From: Telopea speciosissima
Lineage: Eukaryota > Streptophyta > Magnoliopsida > Proteales > Proteaceae
Length of the DNA: 64,000 nt
Assembly (NCBI RefSeq): GCF_018873765.1
Contig: NC_057923.1
Span: forward strand, 10,118,413-10,182,412
Reading direction: 5' to 3'
Positions 10,201 through 22,800 of the stretch are shown here, piece by piece. How positions within the stretch are numbered: position 1 is the first letter of the stretch; each line of letters begins with the position of its first letter. The translations under genes were made by a program, and so were the position numbers. The notes beneath the pieces are model-generated. The model ran no database searches. It was not told the DNA's origin and saw only the letters and a program-made list of their open reading frames with translations.

Positions 10201-13200
10201 GGTTTCAACCTTGGTCGAAATGAAACCTCATGCGACTCTACAGGTTTTGAGAGTTTCGACCATACTTTTGGTACAATTTCTTTATATAAATAAGCAAGAT
10301 TTCGGACGATATGAGTCTTCGTTTTGACCCATATTGAGGTTTTGACAAAAAAATAGGAAATTTTGACCAAAAAAAAAACCTTGTTTTGAATTTTTTGGCC
10401 AAATTACCTAAAAATCTTGGTGGAACAACGTGTTGGAGGCTATTTCAATGCATCTATAGTGAAGATTTGGTGCATTTGAGCGAGATTCTTGAAGATTCAT
10501 AGTTTGAGATATACCCTCTTTTCCTAAAGTTAATTTTTGCCAAAAAAAAGAAGAGTAAATATGTAGAGGTTAGGCTGCATTTTTCTGTTAGATATCACAT
10601 GCTGATCTATGACTTCACGAAATCGGATTTAATTTTCTGTTTTGAAATTATTTTTAAATTTTTTTGGTTTACAAATTGAGTTTTTGCAACAATTTTTTGA
10701 AAAATATAGGGTTAATACTTAATGTTTGGACCTCAATTTTCCAGAATCAGTTTTTATGATTGAAGATGCACATACACATGGGATGGACAATGACAAAGAC
10801 CTAGTTGAACTCAACAACATCTTCTAGCTAGAGATAGATGAGGAGAATCCTTCGTACGAGTGAGTGAGGGATTGAGCCATTGAAGTGACCTTGTGATAGA
10901 ACAGCCTGGTGGTAGGCCCGTCCTTGAGATTGCTAGTTAGATGGGTGCAAATGTTAGTTAGTTATGGCTTCTTGAGGGGGACGAGTTTACACACAGTCAC
11001 CTTGATCTTTTGAGTCCCAGCCTAGTGGGGATGACTAGGGTGTTGAGTGATCGCATTCCAGATCCCACACTTACACCATTGTCATCTTGTCGTGGAGATG
11101 ATGACGATGTTGACGATGATGATGGTGGTGGGGGTGTGGCGATAGATTTGTGAACCTTCGAGAGGAGTATGACTAGGCAGAGGTGGAGTCGAAGCTTATC
11201 TAATTCACAGGAGAGACTCAATTTGATCATGCTACATAGGATGCCAACCATGGTGCACATGCCCCCACACATGCAGGTTATTCTAGAGTCCTGTGATGCA
11301 GGTTCATACAAGATGAGCATGACAACATTGATATAGAGATAAATGTTTCATCCTTGTCTAGCATACTTGGAGGCCTCAGTTTGGAAGGTAGTAATGAATA
11401 TGGTGGGTATAGGCTGCCGAGATAGTGGCGTGCACCATGATTTCCCACAAAGACATCCAGTGTCGGTTATGGTAGGTATGGTGGTTTGATCGGTATGCCT
11501 CTTCATCATCTTCATTCCTTACTACTCATGATGATCTATTACACGGTTTGTCATCTTCTATGGAATGTGGATAACATGTTTTCATTCCTAGGCCTCTAGC
11601 AACCATATCAGCCCAGTCCACCAAGCAACCATGCTGGAGACACATTTGTATCATCTTCCCAACCCGGTGATCTATATCTGAGGTAGGGGTACTTAGATTA
11701 TGTTGATGATGAAATCTATCGGATTGTTGTGAACTTGTGATGTACTTTGAGCGCTTCTTCAGACATAGCATGACATGGCCTTCTTTTATAGAGTCGAAAG
11801 AATGGTTTCGTCGGTGGCAACCATCTTCCTCATCTTTTGAGCTTGCCCGGAACTCTATGTGGTATATATAGAGTAGAAGGAACAACTTTGTATGGGTTTT
11901 TGAGTTTCACCTTTGATGTGGTTATTTGTACACTTTATGGAGTCATAGTCGTAACAATTGTACACTTGTATGTGTACTTGTAGGTTGTGACATTTTGATA
12001 TTAATAATATTAAATGATTTTTATTCATTTGTAAAGTGTAATTGTATATTTTAGTTGTTTTCTTTGAATTTTGTGTTATAGTACTAAATTATGTGTAGCA
12101 TAGCTATATTTGAGAAATATATAGCCAAGGTACATCGTACAACTTGTTCTAAATCTCGCTCGAAACTTGTGGTTTCGATTGAGATATCTCAGTTTCACAG
12201 CTTTCTGGCATGAAATCATGGTCAATACCAAAATGTACCATGTTTCGGTCTGTTTCGATCATAGTTCAAAATCTCGCGAAATTTCGGCGATATTTCGTAT
12301 ATCTCGAGTTGTCCAAGATACGATACCAATCCGAAATGGAAAAATACCATATTTCGCGAGATATCGACGAAATATCGTGGACTCACGATATATCGCGAGA
12401 TATTGAAAAAGTCACGTGCAATATTTCGAATATTTCGGTCATCTCGTTTCGAAAATTTCGGAAATCTCGGTCATTTTGGCATTTTACACCCACAGAAAAA
12501 TACCATATTTCGACGAAATTTCGTCGAAATTTCGGTATCTTGGAAATTTCGGTCAGACCGAAACACCGAAACGAAACGAGATTTAGTACCATGGTTTCGA
12601 TTAGGTTTCGATCGAAACCTTGTTGGACCACACATATAAAGTCATCTAACTGGATTGAAACTTGTATATTTTGACAAATTTTGACAGAAAGGGTGCTGGT
12701 TCCGTGGGTTTCGACTACATGGACCTCATTTTACCAAAATTTGTACTTTCTAGCCAAAATAGTTTAGTTCATCTAACACAATCAACCTTGCTAGACAGTG
12801 GATTCGGTACTTGAAGCTTGAAGGTATTACAATTAAAGTGCTTTCCCAGACATGTTCCGCCACTAAGTGCGAGCTTAATTGGAGTACATTCAACCTCATA
12901 CACTCCAAGAGGCAGAACTGATTGGGTGCTAAGCAGCTAGAGGATCTTGTCTATCTGCATTATAATATGAGATTGAGAGAGGAGCACATACAAACTGGCA
13001 TGGAGAACGATACAAACTCAATCTAGTTGGCCAAAATCTTCTAGGTGGAAGATGAGGAGGATCCCTTAATGAGTGGGTTCGAGATCGAGGTGAGCTTGTG
13101 TTATATGAGGCTGGGGGTTGGCCCAACAGCCAGATTGCTTCATAGATGGGTGTTGACGTCGAGGAGTGTACGGCGGCAGAGGGTAGAGTTCACTCACAGA

Positions 13201-13315
13201 CCCCACGTCTATTTGAGGCCCACTCTAGTAGTGGTGGTGATGATAAGAAAGCGGAGTGGTCACGTTCCTCGGACGCCACTCCCACCCCTTCCCCCACTTA
13301 GGGTCATGATGATGG

Positions 13316-13350
<35 letters not shown>

Positions 13351-16300
13351 GTGGGTACGATAATGGTGATAGATTAGCTGCCTTACATGAGGAGGACCAG
13401 ATGATTTGGGATGCGAAGCAGAGCCACAAAGATTCACAGGGGAGACTCAGTTCAATCATGCCATACAAGATGAGGATCATAGTGCACGTACCAGGAGAGC
13501 CTACACTCAACGTCTATGCAGGTGGTTCAGACCTAATGAGGAAGCGGTTGGGATGGGCATGGATAAGTCGAGCTTGTCTAGCACAATGGAAGCCATGAGT
13601 TTGGGGGAGAGTAGAGGATCTAGGCATTGGCGCGCACCATCCTTTGTAGAAGAGAGCCCCAGTCCAGCACATCATGGTGATAGTTGCTTTGAGAATGATA
13701 GATCAGCATCACATGCTGGGTATGGACCGTATAATGGATGTGCTGGTGGACCATCCTTCGAGAGCACCGATTTATTTGGATATGGTAGTGGCCATGGTGG
13801 ATCTTATAGGAGCTAGATATGGTGGCAGTCGTAATAGGTCTTCTGCTTCATTTGGATATGGGGGTGGATCAGGGTTGGGTCATCTTTTGTCGACAACATC
13901 TTTGAATATCCAACCTAACCATGTGTGCCGGTTCTACCTTCTTACAGTCTCGGTAAGCCATTCCCTAGGTTAGGATATCTCGGAAATGTTGATGATGGGG
14001 CTTATAGGTGGGCAATAATGGACTATCAAAACAATTTGGCCCAAAACATGTCATGAGATACATATGTGTTGCATTCCGAGGAGTGACTACGATATCTTCA
14101 ATGGTACACAGCTTGTGGATTTGACCTGCCATGAAACTCATGAAATTGAGTGGTGAGTGTAGTATCATCTATCACGTATGCTTGTTTTCCCATTATAATG
14201 TATTTTTTGATTGTTTTAAAATTTGAATAGCTTATTTACATTTCCAGTAGTTTATTCATATGTAGACTTAGTGTTTATGATAAGGCTAGTATATAGGATC
14301 ATTCAAAGTACACTAGCAAACTTGGGTCAAAACCACAAGTACCATTTGGAGTTTTTGTGTGTGTGTGAAACTAATGCATGGGTTGGGTCAAAAATAGGCA
14401 GTACAGAAAAATCAGGGCAAAAAAATAAACTAAAATCCTGGGCCTCGAAACCATAGTTTCAAGTTTGCCTGGAAAAAGTACCAGTTTTCAACCGAGATAT
14501 GGTCGAAACCTACCATATATCGGTTTCAGGGCTGACCGAAACTGGCCTTGAAACCAAGATTTAAAACATTGGTACACTACTAACCTAATGTATGAAACCA
14601 AACTAATGTTTTGAGTGTGTCTTTAATGGTTTAAAGGTTCCATTATGTTTAGAAATGCTTAATTAGGGTATCCCTGAAGTTTGGGCTAAAATATGGCCGT
14701 TTGACCACCAAAATGTGTTGAGTTTCGATCAGGTTTCGGTTGAAACCCAAAATTTCGACCATGGTTCGAACCTTGCTTTAAGCAAACAGGGCAATCACTT
14801 GCAATCTAGCATGGGGAATTGGATAATCGTATCGTTATCAATGTGTATTCAGCACATTTAGTTTGAGACTTCATTAGTATCTCTCTCTCTTCCAATTTCA
14901 TTGATAATTCTCTCTTACTTTCAGACATGTCGCAAATTTGGGGTCAACTTTATATGATCTATGCTCTTATTTGTTATTATCATGTTTAATTTCTTTTTAC
15001 TGGCTTATGATCCTTTTGGAGAATCTCCACCTTGTGGAGTATTTTTTTTAAAGATTTTCTTAACAATCAGTTAATTTACTTCCTTCTATTCTTTCAGTTC
15101 TTGTTGATCAACTTTGTTTGTGACGAATAAGAAAGTTAGATGTCTTGATCATTTCCAAATATATTTTTTCCAGCTCTGCTGATATATGGAGTGTTGGATG
15201 CACTGTTATAGAAATGGCTACTGGAAAACCTCCCTGGAGTGAACAGTACCAAGAGGTAGAAATCGGTGTCATTTGTACTGTTGAGGATCTTTCAACTGAT
15301 GGTGAGATTTTGTGGTGTTCTATGTATTCTATCATTCAGTTTCACAATGACACAACTTCTTCCAGGTTGCTGCCCTATTCCACATTGGGACAACAAAATC
15401 ACATCCACCCATTCCTGAACATCTCTCTCTGGAGGCAAAAGAATTTCTTCTGAAATGTTTACACAAGTATGCAACTTATCACTCTTCTAGATTATGCATA
15501 ATGGAAATTCTCTTTTTTCTCTCAAAAAATTTTTTAGGAGTACATCTTTTTCCAGTTGTTCCTTTTGAGATCGACTTAAATAAATTCTAAACCAAAATAC
15601 TGGATCCAAATTCAAATTGCATTTGAGCATGTATTTGCTTTCTATTTCTGGTATTATTATAAATTGTCAATAGCAATTGATGTTTGTAGAAATCCAGTTT
15701 CACTAACTTTTCGTTTCGGATAAATCAGTTCAACTATCATTTTTTTTTTCTTGAAGAGAAGATATGTCAGTCTACACCCCATAAGATTTTCCAATGTTTC
15801 TTCATCTGCACCTTTCTCCCAATAAAAAATTCTTATTTCTGCAGCTGCCTCTGTAGATTTTTTTGGGGGGTCTCTTGTGCCTTTCCAAATACTGATAGGA
15901 TTTGTTGACAGGGAACCTGACTTGAGGCCAGCTGCTTCAGATTTACTGCAGGTGACTTAAACCATGAATTTGATGCACCCCTCAAATAGAATTTAAATAG
16001 GCCATTAAAAAAATTAGTTTTCTTGAACTTCCAGTATCCATTAATTTTTATAGATGAATCACAAACGAAGTTGGATTATTCTGAAACATGGTCTCTAATT
16101 TATAATTGGATGCAGCATCCCTTTGTTAGTGGGAAAAATCAGGCTCCAACCTTGTTTTTCGATTCTGGATCAGATCTCAAAAAGTTGTATGTATTACTGT
16201 TTCATGGTTCATGTTTCTCAGAGTTTATTTTATGTTGTTGTGCAATTGTCATAACCAAAAGTCTCTTTGCCACAGTCCTAACTCAGAGGGAGAACCTAGT

Positions 16301-17642
16301 GCAACCTGCAAAGTTTTTAGGGATGATTATAACATCAGCAATCCAAAGCAGTCAACTACATATTCTGAGCAACTCATTAAAACAGGGCCAGCTTCGGAGG
16401 CAAGTAAAAGTGACAACAAATGTCAAATTGGCACCGATGATGATTTTAAGGTGAATAAAATGCTAGGACCTGAAAAGCATTTAGTGCTGGACCCCTTTAA
16501 GGAACAGGTTGTATGTCACATTCTTTGCTTAGCAGTAGATTGGGAACTTCAGCTAACTAGTGGCATACCTACTTCTTTATTTTAGAGTTCTAACCCTGTG
16601 CCTGAACCCTTTGATGATTTACAATCCAAGTTCGAGTTTCCAGGGCCTAAAAGATTGAACTTCAAGGATTTTGGGGGATCAGCTAATGGTTCAGCTGGTA
16701 CCTCTGGAATGCATGTGGAAAGGATTGATGGTATACCATTTCCTGCTGAGCCAACAGTGAGTGAGGATAATGATGATGATGCCGGTGGTGGTGTTGATGA
16801 AGTTACAGAGTCAAAAATTCAAGGATTTCTGGATGACAAAGTATGTTCTCCTTCATTAAGTAAAATCAATGTTTGACTTCTTATGAGAAAAGATCCAAAT
16901 GAAACCTCTCCCCTCCTCTCCCCCCACTCCCCCCCCCCCCCCCCAAAAAAAAAAAAAGAAGCCTTCAAACTGTTTTTGCGACTTATGTATGAACATCAAT
17001 ATCATGTCAGGCTCGGGATTTGAAGAAACTGCGGACAGTTTTCTACGAAGAGTTCCACAACATGTTGAACTCTGCCACAGACGCCTCCACAGTTGAAGCT
17101 GAACATGGGGAAGATCCTATTAATGATTCAAATATGCCTGTCAGAAGGTCAGCACCTAGCAGTTTTGCAAGTGGAGTATCAACACCACACAGACATTGTA
17201 AAACCATAAGTCCCATCAGCAGTAGTGTTGACAATATTTTGAGAGAAACCCTTGAGTCTCAGCTTAATCAAAAGTAAGGGCTTCCAAAGTCTCAGGGCAA
17301 TCACCTAACAAGCCCATACTTTGTGAATGGTTTATCTATGATTAGAGTTTTTCATGTCTAATATGTCATAAAGCCTTTTGGTCTCTGACATGTTTGATCA
17401 GACTTAGCTGTTCGGAGAGGAAGAAGAAGTGGAAAGAAGAGCTGGACCAAGAGCTTGAGGGACATAGAGGTGATTTGAACTTCGCCTTTGTAAACTCCCA
17501 ACTCTACTTATCTCAAAAAACTTTTGCCTCCATTGGTAGCATTCTGATAATTGCATTTGCAGAGATGATGCGTCATGCAGAGGTCAGCAGAAAAATGTCA
17601 CTTTGTAAGGATAGAGGTCTAAAACGGCCAAGAGACCTATAA
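4265..17642 (+). CDS. ANP/NPK1-type MAP kinase kinase kinase
   Basis: A serine/threonine MAPKKK of the plant ANP/NPK1 class; family members phosphorylate MAPKKs in cytokinesis and oxidative-stress cascades. Coding exons with GT-AG borders: 4265 (or ATG 4338)-4556, 4663-4704, 4939-5004, 5085-5195, 5277-5357, 5440-5517, 5641-5720, 15174-15255, 15366-15466, 15912-15951, 16116-16186, 16276-16507, 16586-16840, 17011-17273, 17402-17469, 17563-17642. All phases join. From ATG 4338 the product is 622 aa, against about 660-690 for the family. Numbered from there: glycine loop [10 protein letters not shown] (49-58), ATP lysine K72, HRD 169-171, DFG 189-191, APE 215-217, kinase end near HPFV 301-304. 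An acidic TESKI segment and a C-terminal [12 protein letters not shown] helix follow. The family start MPDIF...RSLVLRSS lies at 4265, but that frame hits TGA at 4364-4366, one base out of phase with the kinase. Intron 7 is 9453 bp and full of repeats. Confidence 0.93.
4308..4366 (+). pseudogene. Frame break at the MAPKKK N-terminus
   Basis: The ATG at 4265 encodes [16 protein letters not shown], like the ANP1 N-terminus, followed by an (AGC)6 serine run at 4308-4325. The frame ends at TGA 4364-4366 just after a run of six T at 4359-4364. The downstream part of the same exon ([18 protein letters not shown], then the kinase) is in another frame, with an ATG at 4338 available. A one-base error or a real indel in the T run would explain it. 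Everything downstream is intact, so the gene is probably functional or only mis-sequenced. Confidence 0.7.
5891..8504 (+). mobile_element. Non-autonomous LTR retrotransposon in MAPKKK intron 7
   Basis: The 5' LTR (5891-6130, 240 bp) runs TGTTGG...CTACA and is followed at once by TGGTATCAGAGC, the primer-binding site complementary to initiator Met-tRNA. The 3' LTR starts at 8329 after a purine tract (gaggggaag). It matches the 5' LTR with about five differences over the first 113 bp, lacks an internal segment of about 30 bp, and stops matching near 8504, so its end is truncated. A second purine tract, 'cttgagggggag', lies near 8230. The 2.2-kb interior has no gag or pol, so the element depended on other copia elements for mobility. 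It lies in the sense orientation of the host gene. Confidence 0.85.
8505..9300 (+). repeat. LTR-like remnant
   Basis: This stretch has a TATA-like box (cattataaataag, about 8899), a following leader-like region, and the short palindrome 'cttgtactcccatttagagtacaag' near 8742. Together these suggest one LTR plus leader of another retroelement. No second LTR or primer site could be found, so the call is tentative. Sequence from 9100 to 10000 is C-rich, AT-rich and non-coding. Confidence 0.3.
10770..11330 (+). pseudogene. Decayed hAT transposase C-terminal fragment A
   Basis: Translated pieces such as [11 protein letters not shown] and [10 protein letters not shown], with stops between them, line up with the tail of fragment B (12838-13830). 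In DNA, 'ttcacaggagagactcaatttgatcatgc' near 11200 parallels 'ttcacaggggagactcagttcaatcatgc' near 13434. It is heavily mutated and not translatable. It sits inside MAPKKK intron 7. Confidence 0.5.
12140..12640. repeat. GAAATTTCG-rich palindromic repeat
   Basis: A dense cluster of short self-complementary words (cgaaatttcg, cgaaatatcg, tttcgaaa, gatatatcgcgagatat) mixed with GTTTCGA/TCGAAAC motifs. Similar but sparser motifs occur at 10200-10440, 14440-14770 and 41850-42170. It is non-coding. It precedes the hAT transposase relic, so it may be that element's subterminal region, but no termini or target duplication are visible. Confidence 0.5.
12838..13830 (+). pseudogene. Decayed hAT transposase C-terminal fragment B
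   Basis: Reading from 12838 gives [18 protein letters not shown], then NLIHSKRQN, stop, [19 protein letters not shown]. This is the conserved dimerisation block of plant hAT (DUF659-type) transposases, where family members read NWS.F..IH.K.RNRL....L.DLV.VHYN.RL. Stops and frameshifts follow. The tail contains a hydrophilic region and an (ATG)n tract. No N-terminal BED finger or catalytic part is present, so it is a dead fragment within MAPKKK intron 7. Confidence 0.8.
13306..13351 (+). repeat. (ATG)n microsatellite
   Basis: About 15 nearly uninterrupted ATG/GAT trinucleotide units inside the decayed hAT fragment in MAPKKK intron 7. It is likely an expansion of an Asp-rich codon run of the old transposase tail, since fragment A has 'gatgacgatgttgacgatgatgatgg' at the matching place. 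Confidence 0.85.
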
Positions 17643-19340
17643 TAAGTTGCAACCCAGACATATGAGATGTAAAATTATTTGTAGCTTATCATCCTTGCAC
17701 ATAACATGCTCTCTTTTTCCTACCCAAAGTGAGGTGTAGGTCATATGTAGTATCCATTGTTGCCAACAAAAAGACCTTCTACGAATGATAGTAAGTATTT
17801 AACACATCATTTGTTTGCATTTCCTTGCATGTAATATTCACTGTTTGCATCTTCCCCTCCCCACTAACAGAGGTTCAATTGCATTTGGGGTCCTCAGGTG
17901 GTAAGAGCACAATGCAGTTTTGTTCAGGTTTGAAAAAAACTTTCATGCGATCATTGCTAACTGAAATTTATTTACTTTGGATAGTTCAGAAAGCAGATAA
18001 GAAAAGTTGCCCTTCAGGAAAATATTTCAAAGATGATGCTTTTTTCAAATCCTTGTTGCAAGCCTCTTGCCTTCGCTGTTTGCAAACATCCTGTGAAACC
18101 ATAACTCATATAACCCCAAACAAAGTTGTAATTAAGAAGAATAACTTAAGCCCATTCTGCCTTCCCACTAGCATCATCAAAACATTTAGTAGTTATCGGT
18201 TTCGATTGGTTTTGTGATGAATAAACCAGATAATCAAATGTCGGGCATGTCAATTCGTTCTTTGAAAAATGAACGATTGAAAGAGATGAAATAAGGATGA
18301 AGCATGTACAGCCTCAGTCCACAGACCTAATGGGTCTGCAAATCATACATACATCAAGAATTTATGAGATAAATTTGTGCCAATCAGATTTATCAGACTC
18401 ATTATAAAGATCAAGCATGAATTAATTTTCAAAAAGGAAGCAAGCAGGGGAGAGTATGAATCAACCCCAAAGTCTCTTGTTCAAGTCAAGTTTCAGTTTC
18501 AACCCAAACGGGTTGCTTAGTGGCAAAATAAATCTTGGAATATTTAAGACTATAAAGAGGATGCATTGACATGAATAGAAGTGTATATAACTGATTTGAG
18601 TATGAGACACATAATCAATCTAGACTATTATTTAGATGGAAAAACCTGAAAAAGATTGCTGCATTGCCCTTCTCCAGTTTTTAATACCCTCACATAATAA
18701 AGTGGGATCCATATTGATATTTCTCTCTTATTCTGACCATCATGTATTCTCCATCTGGATGATGTTTCTTACCATTGAAATCTGAACTATCACGTTGGTA
18801 GGGAGACTTGCACACCAAAGTCCAAGAAGCGAGCAAGAGAGAGTATGTTGGAGCGGACTCTGTGGGGGACTCTTCGATGTTTAAGTTAGAAATCCGGACT
18901 ATAGTAGTGTGAGCTGGGAAGTCGAAAGAACAGTGAGTTGAAGGTAGTAACTGTGTGAATTGTGAAACCCCCCCCTCCTTTTACCTAGTTTTGTCTTCTT
19001 ATGAGAAGTGGTGGGGGAGTTTGAGTTTTAGTGGGTTATAACAGCTGTAATCCTGTCTTTCACTTTGACTTGATTCCTTGCCATGTGTTGATCACCCATT
19101 GATGGACCATTTTTATGCATACCAGTGTCATTTTCCAATCCCTCATTGGTTATAGTGTGTAAATTCCATCTTACAATGCCCTTGTAGAAACCCTCAACAT
19201 ATTAAGATATCCAATGACTAGAATTACAACATCATCCTTTCAAGAGCCATACAAGATGTCTCACTCCATTATTGTTTGGTGGTTGACCCTTGACAAAAAA
19301 AATAATGATAATAAACTAATAAATATTTTTCTTTTTCTAA
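17643..19340. other. Intergenic between MAPKKK and SDH7
   Basis: It begins with the presumed MAPKKK 3' UTR. Open frames here (for example 17825-18217) show no recognisable domain or codon pattern and lack a splice partner. A C8 tract lies near 18967. No element ends could be defined. Confidence 0.4.
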
Positions 19341-19349
19341 ATTTTTAAT

Positions 19350-19538
19350 GGGAAAGAGAACGCCATCCGGTCGCATAGCGCACGTCATCCTTGTGCCCAC
19401 ACATAGAGGCATGCAAAATGACCACCACATCCTTGATCATTTCTATCTTTTTAGGGGATGCGACAGTCATTACATGCGTCCATGTGTCTGGGCGCAGGAA
19501 CAGCGTGCACTACATGATCGGGTGGCGTTCTTTCTCTC
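19350..19538 (+). mobile_element. Small TIR element, family 'AGAACGCTACC', copy 3
   Basis: It is 189 bp, starts gggaaagagaacgccatccgg and ends with the near inverse gggtggcgttctttctctc. The flanks are atttttaat (19341-19349) and atttttatt (19539-19547), an 8-of-9 match that points to a 9-bp target duplication and hence Mutator-like mobilisation. It is non-coding and lies 360 bp upstream of the SDH7 start, in its likely promoter. Confidence 0.65.
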
Positions 19539-19897
19539 ATTTTTATTTGTCTATGTGGTTAACTAGGGAAAATCAGACTCATATTGACTCGCTTAATCCG
19601 ATGCATTCCACTCGGACAGGCTTGCGAAAGAGAGTCGATTTTCCGAGTTTTGAAAGACGGCAGCGAACAACGAACAATTGAACAAATCGGTCCCGCGGAC
19701 ACTTTGACCGATTCCATACCGATCCGGAGACCGATTCCGTTGTTTTAAACCCACCGACGAACCATATTTTCCCAAATAAACATCTATCGATTCCCATGTG
19801 TATATTCGTATAATTGCCATCTCGCCTCGCTTCTGCTGCTGCATATCTCCCATCGGGTGGTTGTCTCCTCGGCTGTCGCAGCTCTGATTTCGCAAGA

Positions 19898-22800
19898 ATG
19901 GCTTTCCTACTAGACAGAGCCACCATGTTTTCTCGTTTTCAATCCCATTCTCAGGTTAGTGTTTTTCTATTTTGCACTTCAATGGATCATTCCCTCATTC
20001 TCTCTCTATTCCATTTGGCGATATGTTGACATGTTGTTGATGGTCTCTCTGTTGTATTCATTCTATTTGATTGGGTTTATGCAGAAAGAGAGAGATCCAA
20101 ATTTTCTTCCAAGCCGTCGGCTTCATATCGAAGCAGGTGCTCGGGAGAAAGCTGTTAGTATTTCTTCTATTTTCCCTTTTTTATGGTTTTAACTACCGAA
20201 TCGTCTAGATCGTTTATTCCCTGATTTTCTTTTCCTATTTATTATTTGGAAATTTTTCATCCGACTTGTTGGGGTTTCATTATGTTCTATGCCCTTTGCA
20301 TATTGTTCTTAGTTGCATGATTATGATGATGATGCAGAAAGCCCTCGAAGCATGGTAGAAGAGCTTCTTGGCTACTTCTAAGGAAAGACTTGGAACTACT
20401 TTATGAACTTATATTGTTATTGTACAAGTAACCGAGCTCCAATAAGTTTTCAAACTCATCCAACATGTCAGCCTACTTGTCAATTTTTTTTTTACCTACA
20501 ACCAATTTGTACTTTCTATCCCTGGCAAAACAATCCATGGTCAATTCACTCAAGTCTAATGCTCAAATAAACACTAGGATGATGCTCATCAAATCCTCCT
20601 TTCTTGCCGACCAAAAAAGTTAGGAAAAAATAATTAAAAAAAAAGAAAAGAAGAAAGTAAACATTATACATAATTTGAAGGATTTCTGCCATGCCTTAGA
20701 TTTGTTGACATCCCTTATCTGAACCGCTCAACACCATCAACTTAAAACATTTTCAAGGAAATCTGCATTTATATCGTATTGAGCCCCTTCTGTTTGAACT
20801 TGGAGGCCAAGGAGAAATGGTGCAATCCCGGGTCAAAAACCTCATTTGGGATTGCTCGCCCCAAGCTCAAATCCCAAGTTACTGGTGAGTAGATTCTGAA
20901 ATTATGTGGAAGTTCAAAGACTAACAAGAAACAAATATGAATTTAGATGGAAGTGGGTTTATAAGTAGAGGGGTGATTCTGGAATTAAAATAAAATCAAG
21001 GACAACTTAAGATAAAGACAGAAGAGAGGGGTAACTAATTAATTTTGCACCCAAATATGATATCGTGGAGGGAGTGGGGATCGTCTTCAACCTCCAGTCG
21101 AAATAGGAAGACGGAAAAACGACAAGACCTCAATGGAGAGATCTCTTTTGTTTTGAAGCTAAAAGTTCCTAGATTTCAAAAGAAGGTTACCCACCCACAA
21201 TACTATGAATTCCAAACAAGTCTTCAAATTAATACTTTGGGAATCAAATAGGGAGCTCTGAAACTTAACCCAGCAGAGAAACAGTACTTAGATTTAGTTA
21301 CAATTTTCAATCTCTCAATGGAGAAGAAAATAGAGGTCAGGGAAATATGGATCAGGTTGCCCTATGGTTCTTCGTAAAGGTATGGGAACTTGTACTAAAA
21401 ATCTAACATTGCCTACCTTATTTCTAAATTTGTTTTAGTTTCTCATCTTCCATCTATACTTTGTACTTGTGCTTTTTCTTTACTACCATGTTTGTGCCTA
21501 TGCCTGCTAAAGTATCAGGAAACATTGTTACATCTTGATTGGAAGAATGCTATGGATGTAGAGATGGATGCTTGGTAGATCGTAAGACATGGTCTCTTAT
21601 TGACTTACCCCCAGGGAAGGAACTTGTGTAGTGCCGTTGGGTTTACACTGTCAAGTATCTATCAGATAGTTTTGTTGAGCAACTGAAAGCTCGCTTAGTT
21701 GCCAAAGTTTATACTTAGACGTATGATGTTGATTATTTTGAGACCTTCTCTTCAGTGATATCCTTAGCTGTTAATGTTTCAAGTTGATATAAAGAATGCT
21801 TTTCTTTATGGTGATCTAGAGGATTAAGTGTATATGGAGCAACCTCTTAGGTATATTGCTCAAGGGGAGAATGCATTAAAGGTTTGCTGGCTTCACAAGG
21901 CTATTTATGGGTTGAAACAGTCCTTTCATGCTTGGTTTGACAACTTTAGTAAGATCCTTGGTAGTTACAGGTTCATGTAGTGCTTCTCTGATTGTTTTGT
22001 ATTTGTTCGTTGACATAGGGTCCACGGTGGTTATCTTGGTTGTGTATGTGGATGATATCATTATTTCTGGTAATGACTCTTTTGGGATTGAGGACGTCAA
22101 GGCGTATTTGCATCAACATTTTTAGATGAAAGATTTGGGAATGCTTAGATATTTCAAGGGTATTGAAGTTGTTCGTAGTACAAAGGGAGTTAGTTTGTCT
22201 TTAGAGGAAGTATGTGCGTGGTCTTTTATCTGAGAATGGGATGGTAGTCTCTAAGCCTGTAGATACTCTCATGGATCCTTATCTGTAGCTTGGAGATTGT
22301 GAAGATAAAGACTTGTGGATAAACATTAGTACATGCGATTTGTTGGAAAACTTATTAATATAACCATTACTCGACCTGATTTTTCATTTTTCGTGGGTGT
22401 GATTGGCCAGTTTATAGAAAGTCCTAAACAAGCCCACCGGGAGGCCGCTTGTCGTATTTTGAGGTATCTTAAAGGTGCTCCTAAGAAAGGTCTTGTTTAT
22501 CGGCATCATGGTCATACTAATATTATGTGTTACTCTGATGTTGATTGGGTTGGCGTTGATGGTGATCGTAGATCTACTACTGGATACTCTACATTTGTTG
22601 GTGGAAATTTTGTTACCTAGAGGAGTAAGAAGCATATTACAGTGGCTCGGTCTAGTGCAAGGTCTGAATATAGAGCTATGGAGCATATGACAACTAAAAT
22701 GATTTGGCTGAAATTTCTAATTCAAGCGTTGGGGTTCTCAGTTGCTAAACCTATGAAGATATATTGTGATAATCAAGCTGTGATTTATATTGCTAGTAAT

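Noticed and set aside
12210-12674. A 154-codon frame rich in Ile, Arg, Phe and Ser
   Set aside because: It is produced by the CGAAATTTCG palindromic repeat, which is open on both strands; not a protein gene.
13406-13816. 136-codon frame with Gly/Ser/His-rich product
   Set aside because: It continues the decayed hAT transposase tail after the upstream stops; no independent start or family.
20338-20358. Possible alternative last exon of SDH7 (KALEAW then stop)
   Set aside because: It follows an AG and is in phase with exon 2, but would delete the conserved [10 protein letters not shown] region and membrane segment. Without transcript data it is better seen as chance.
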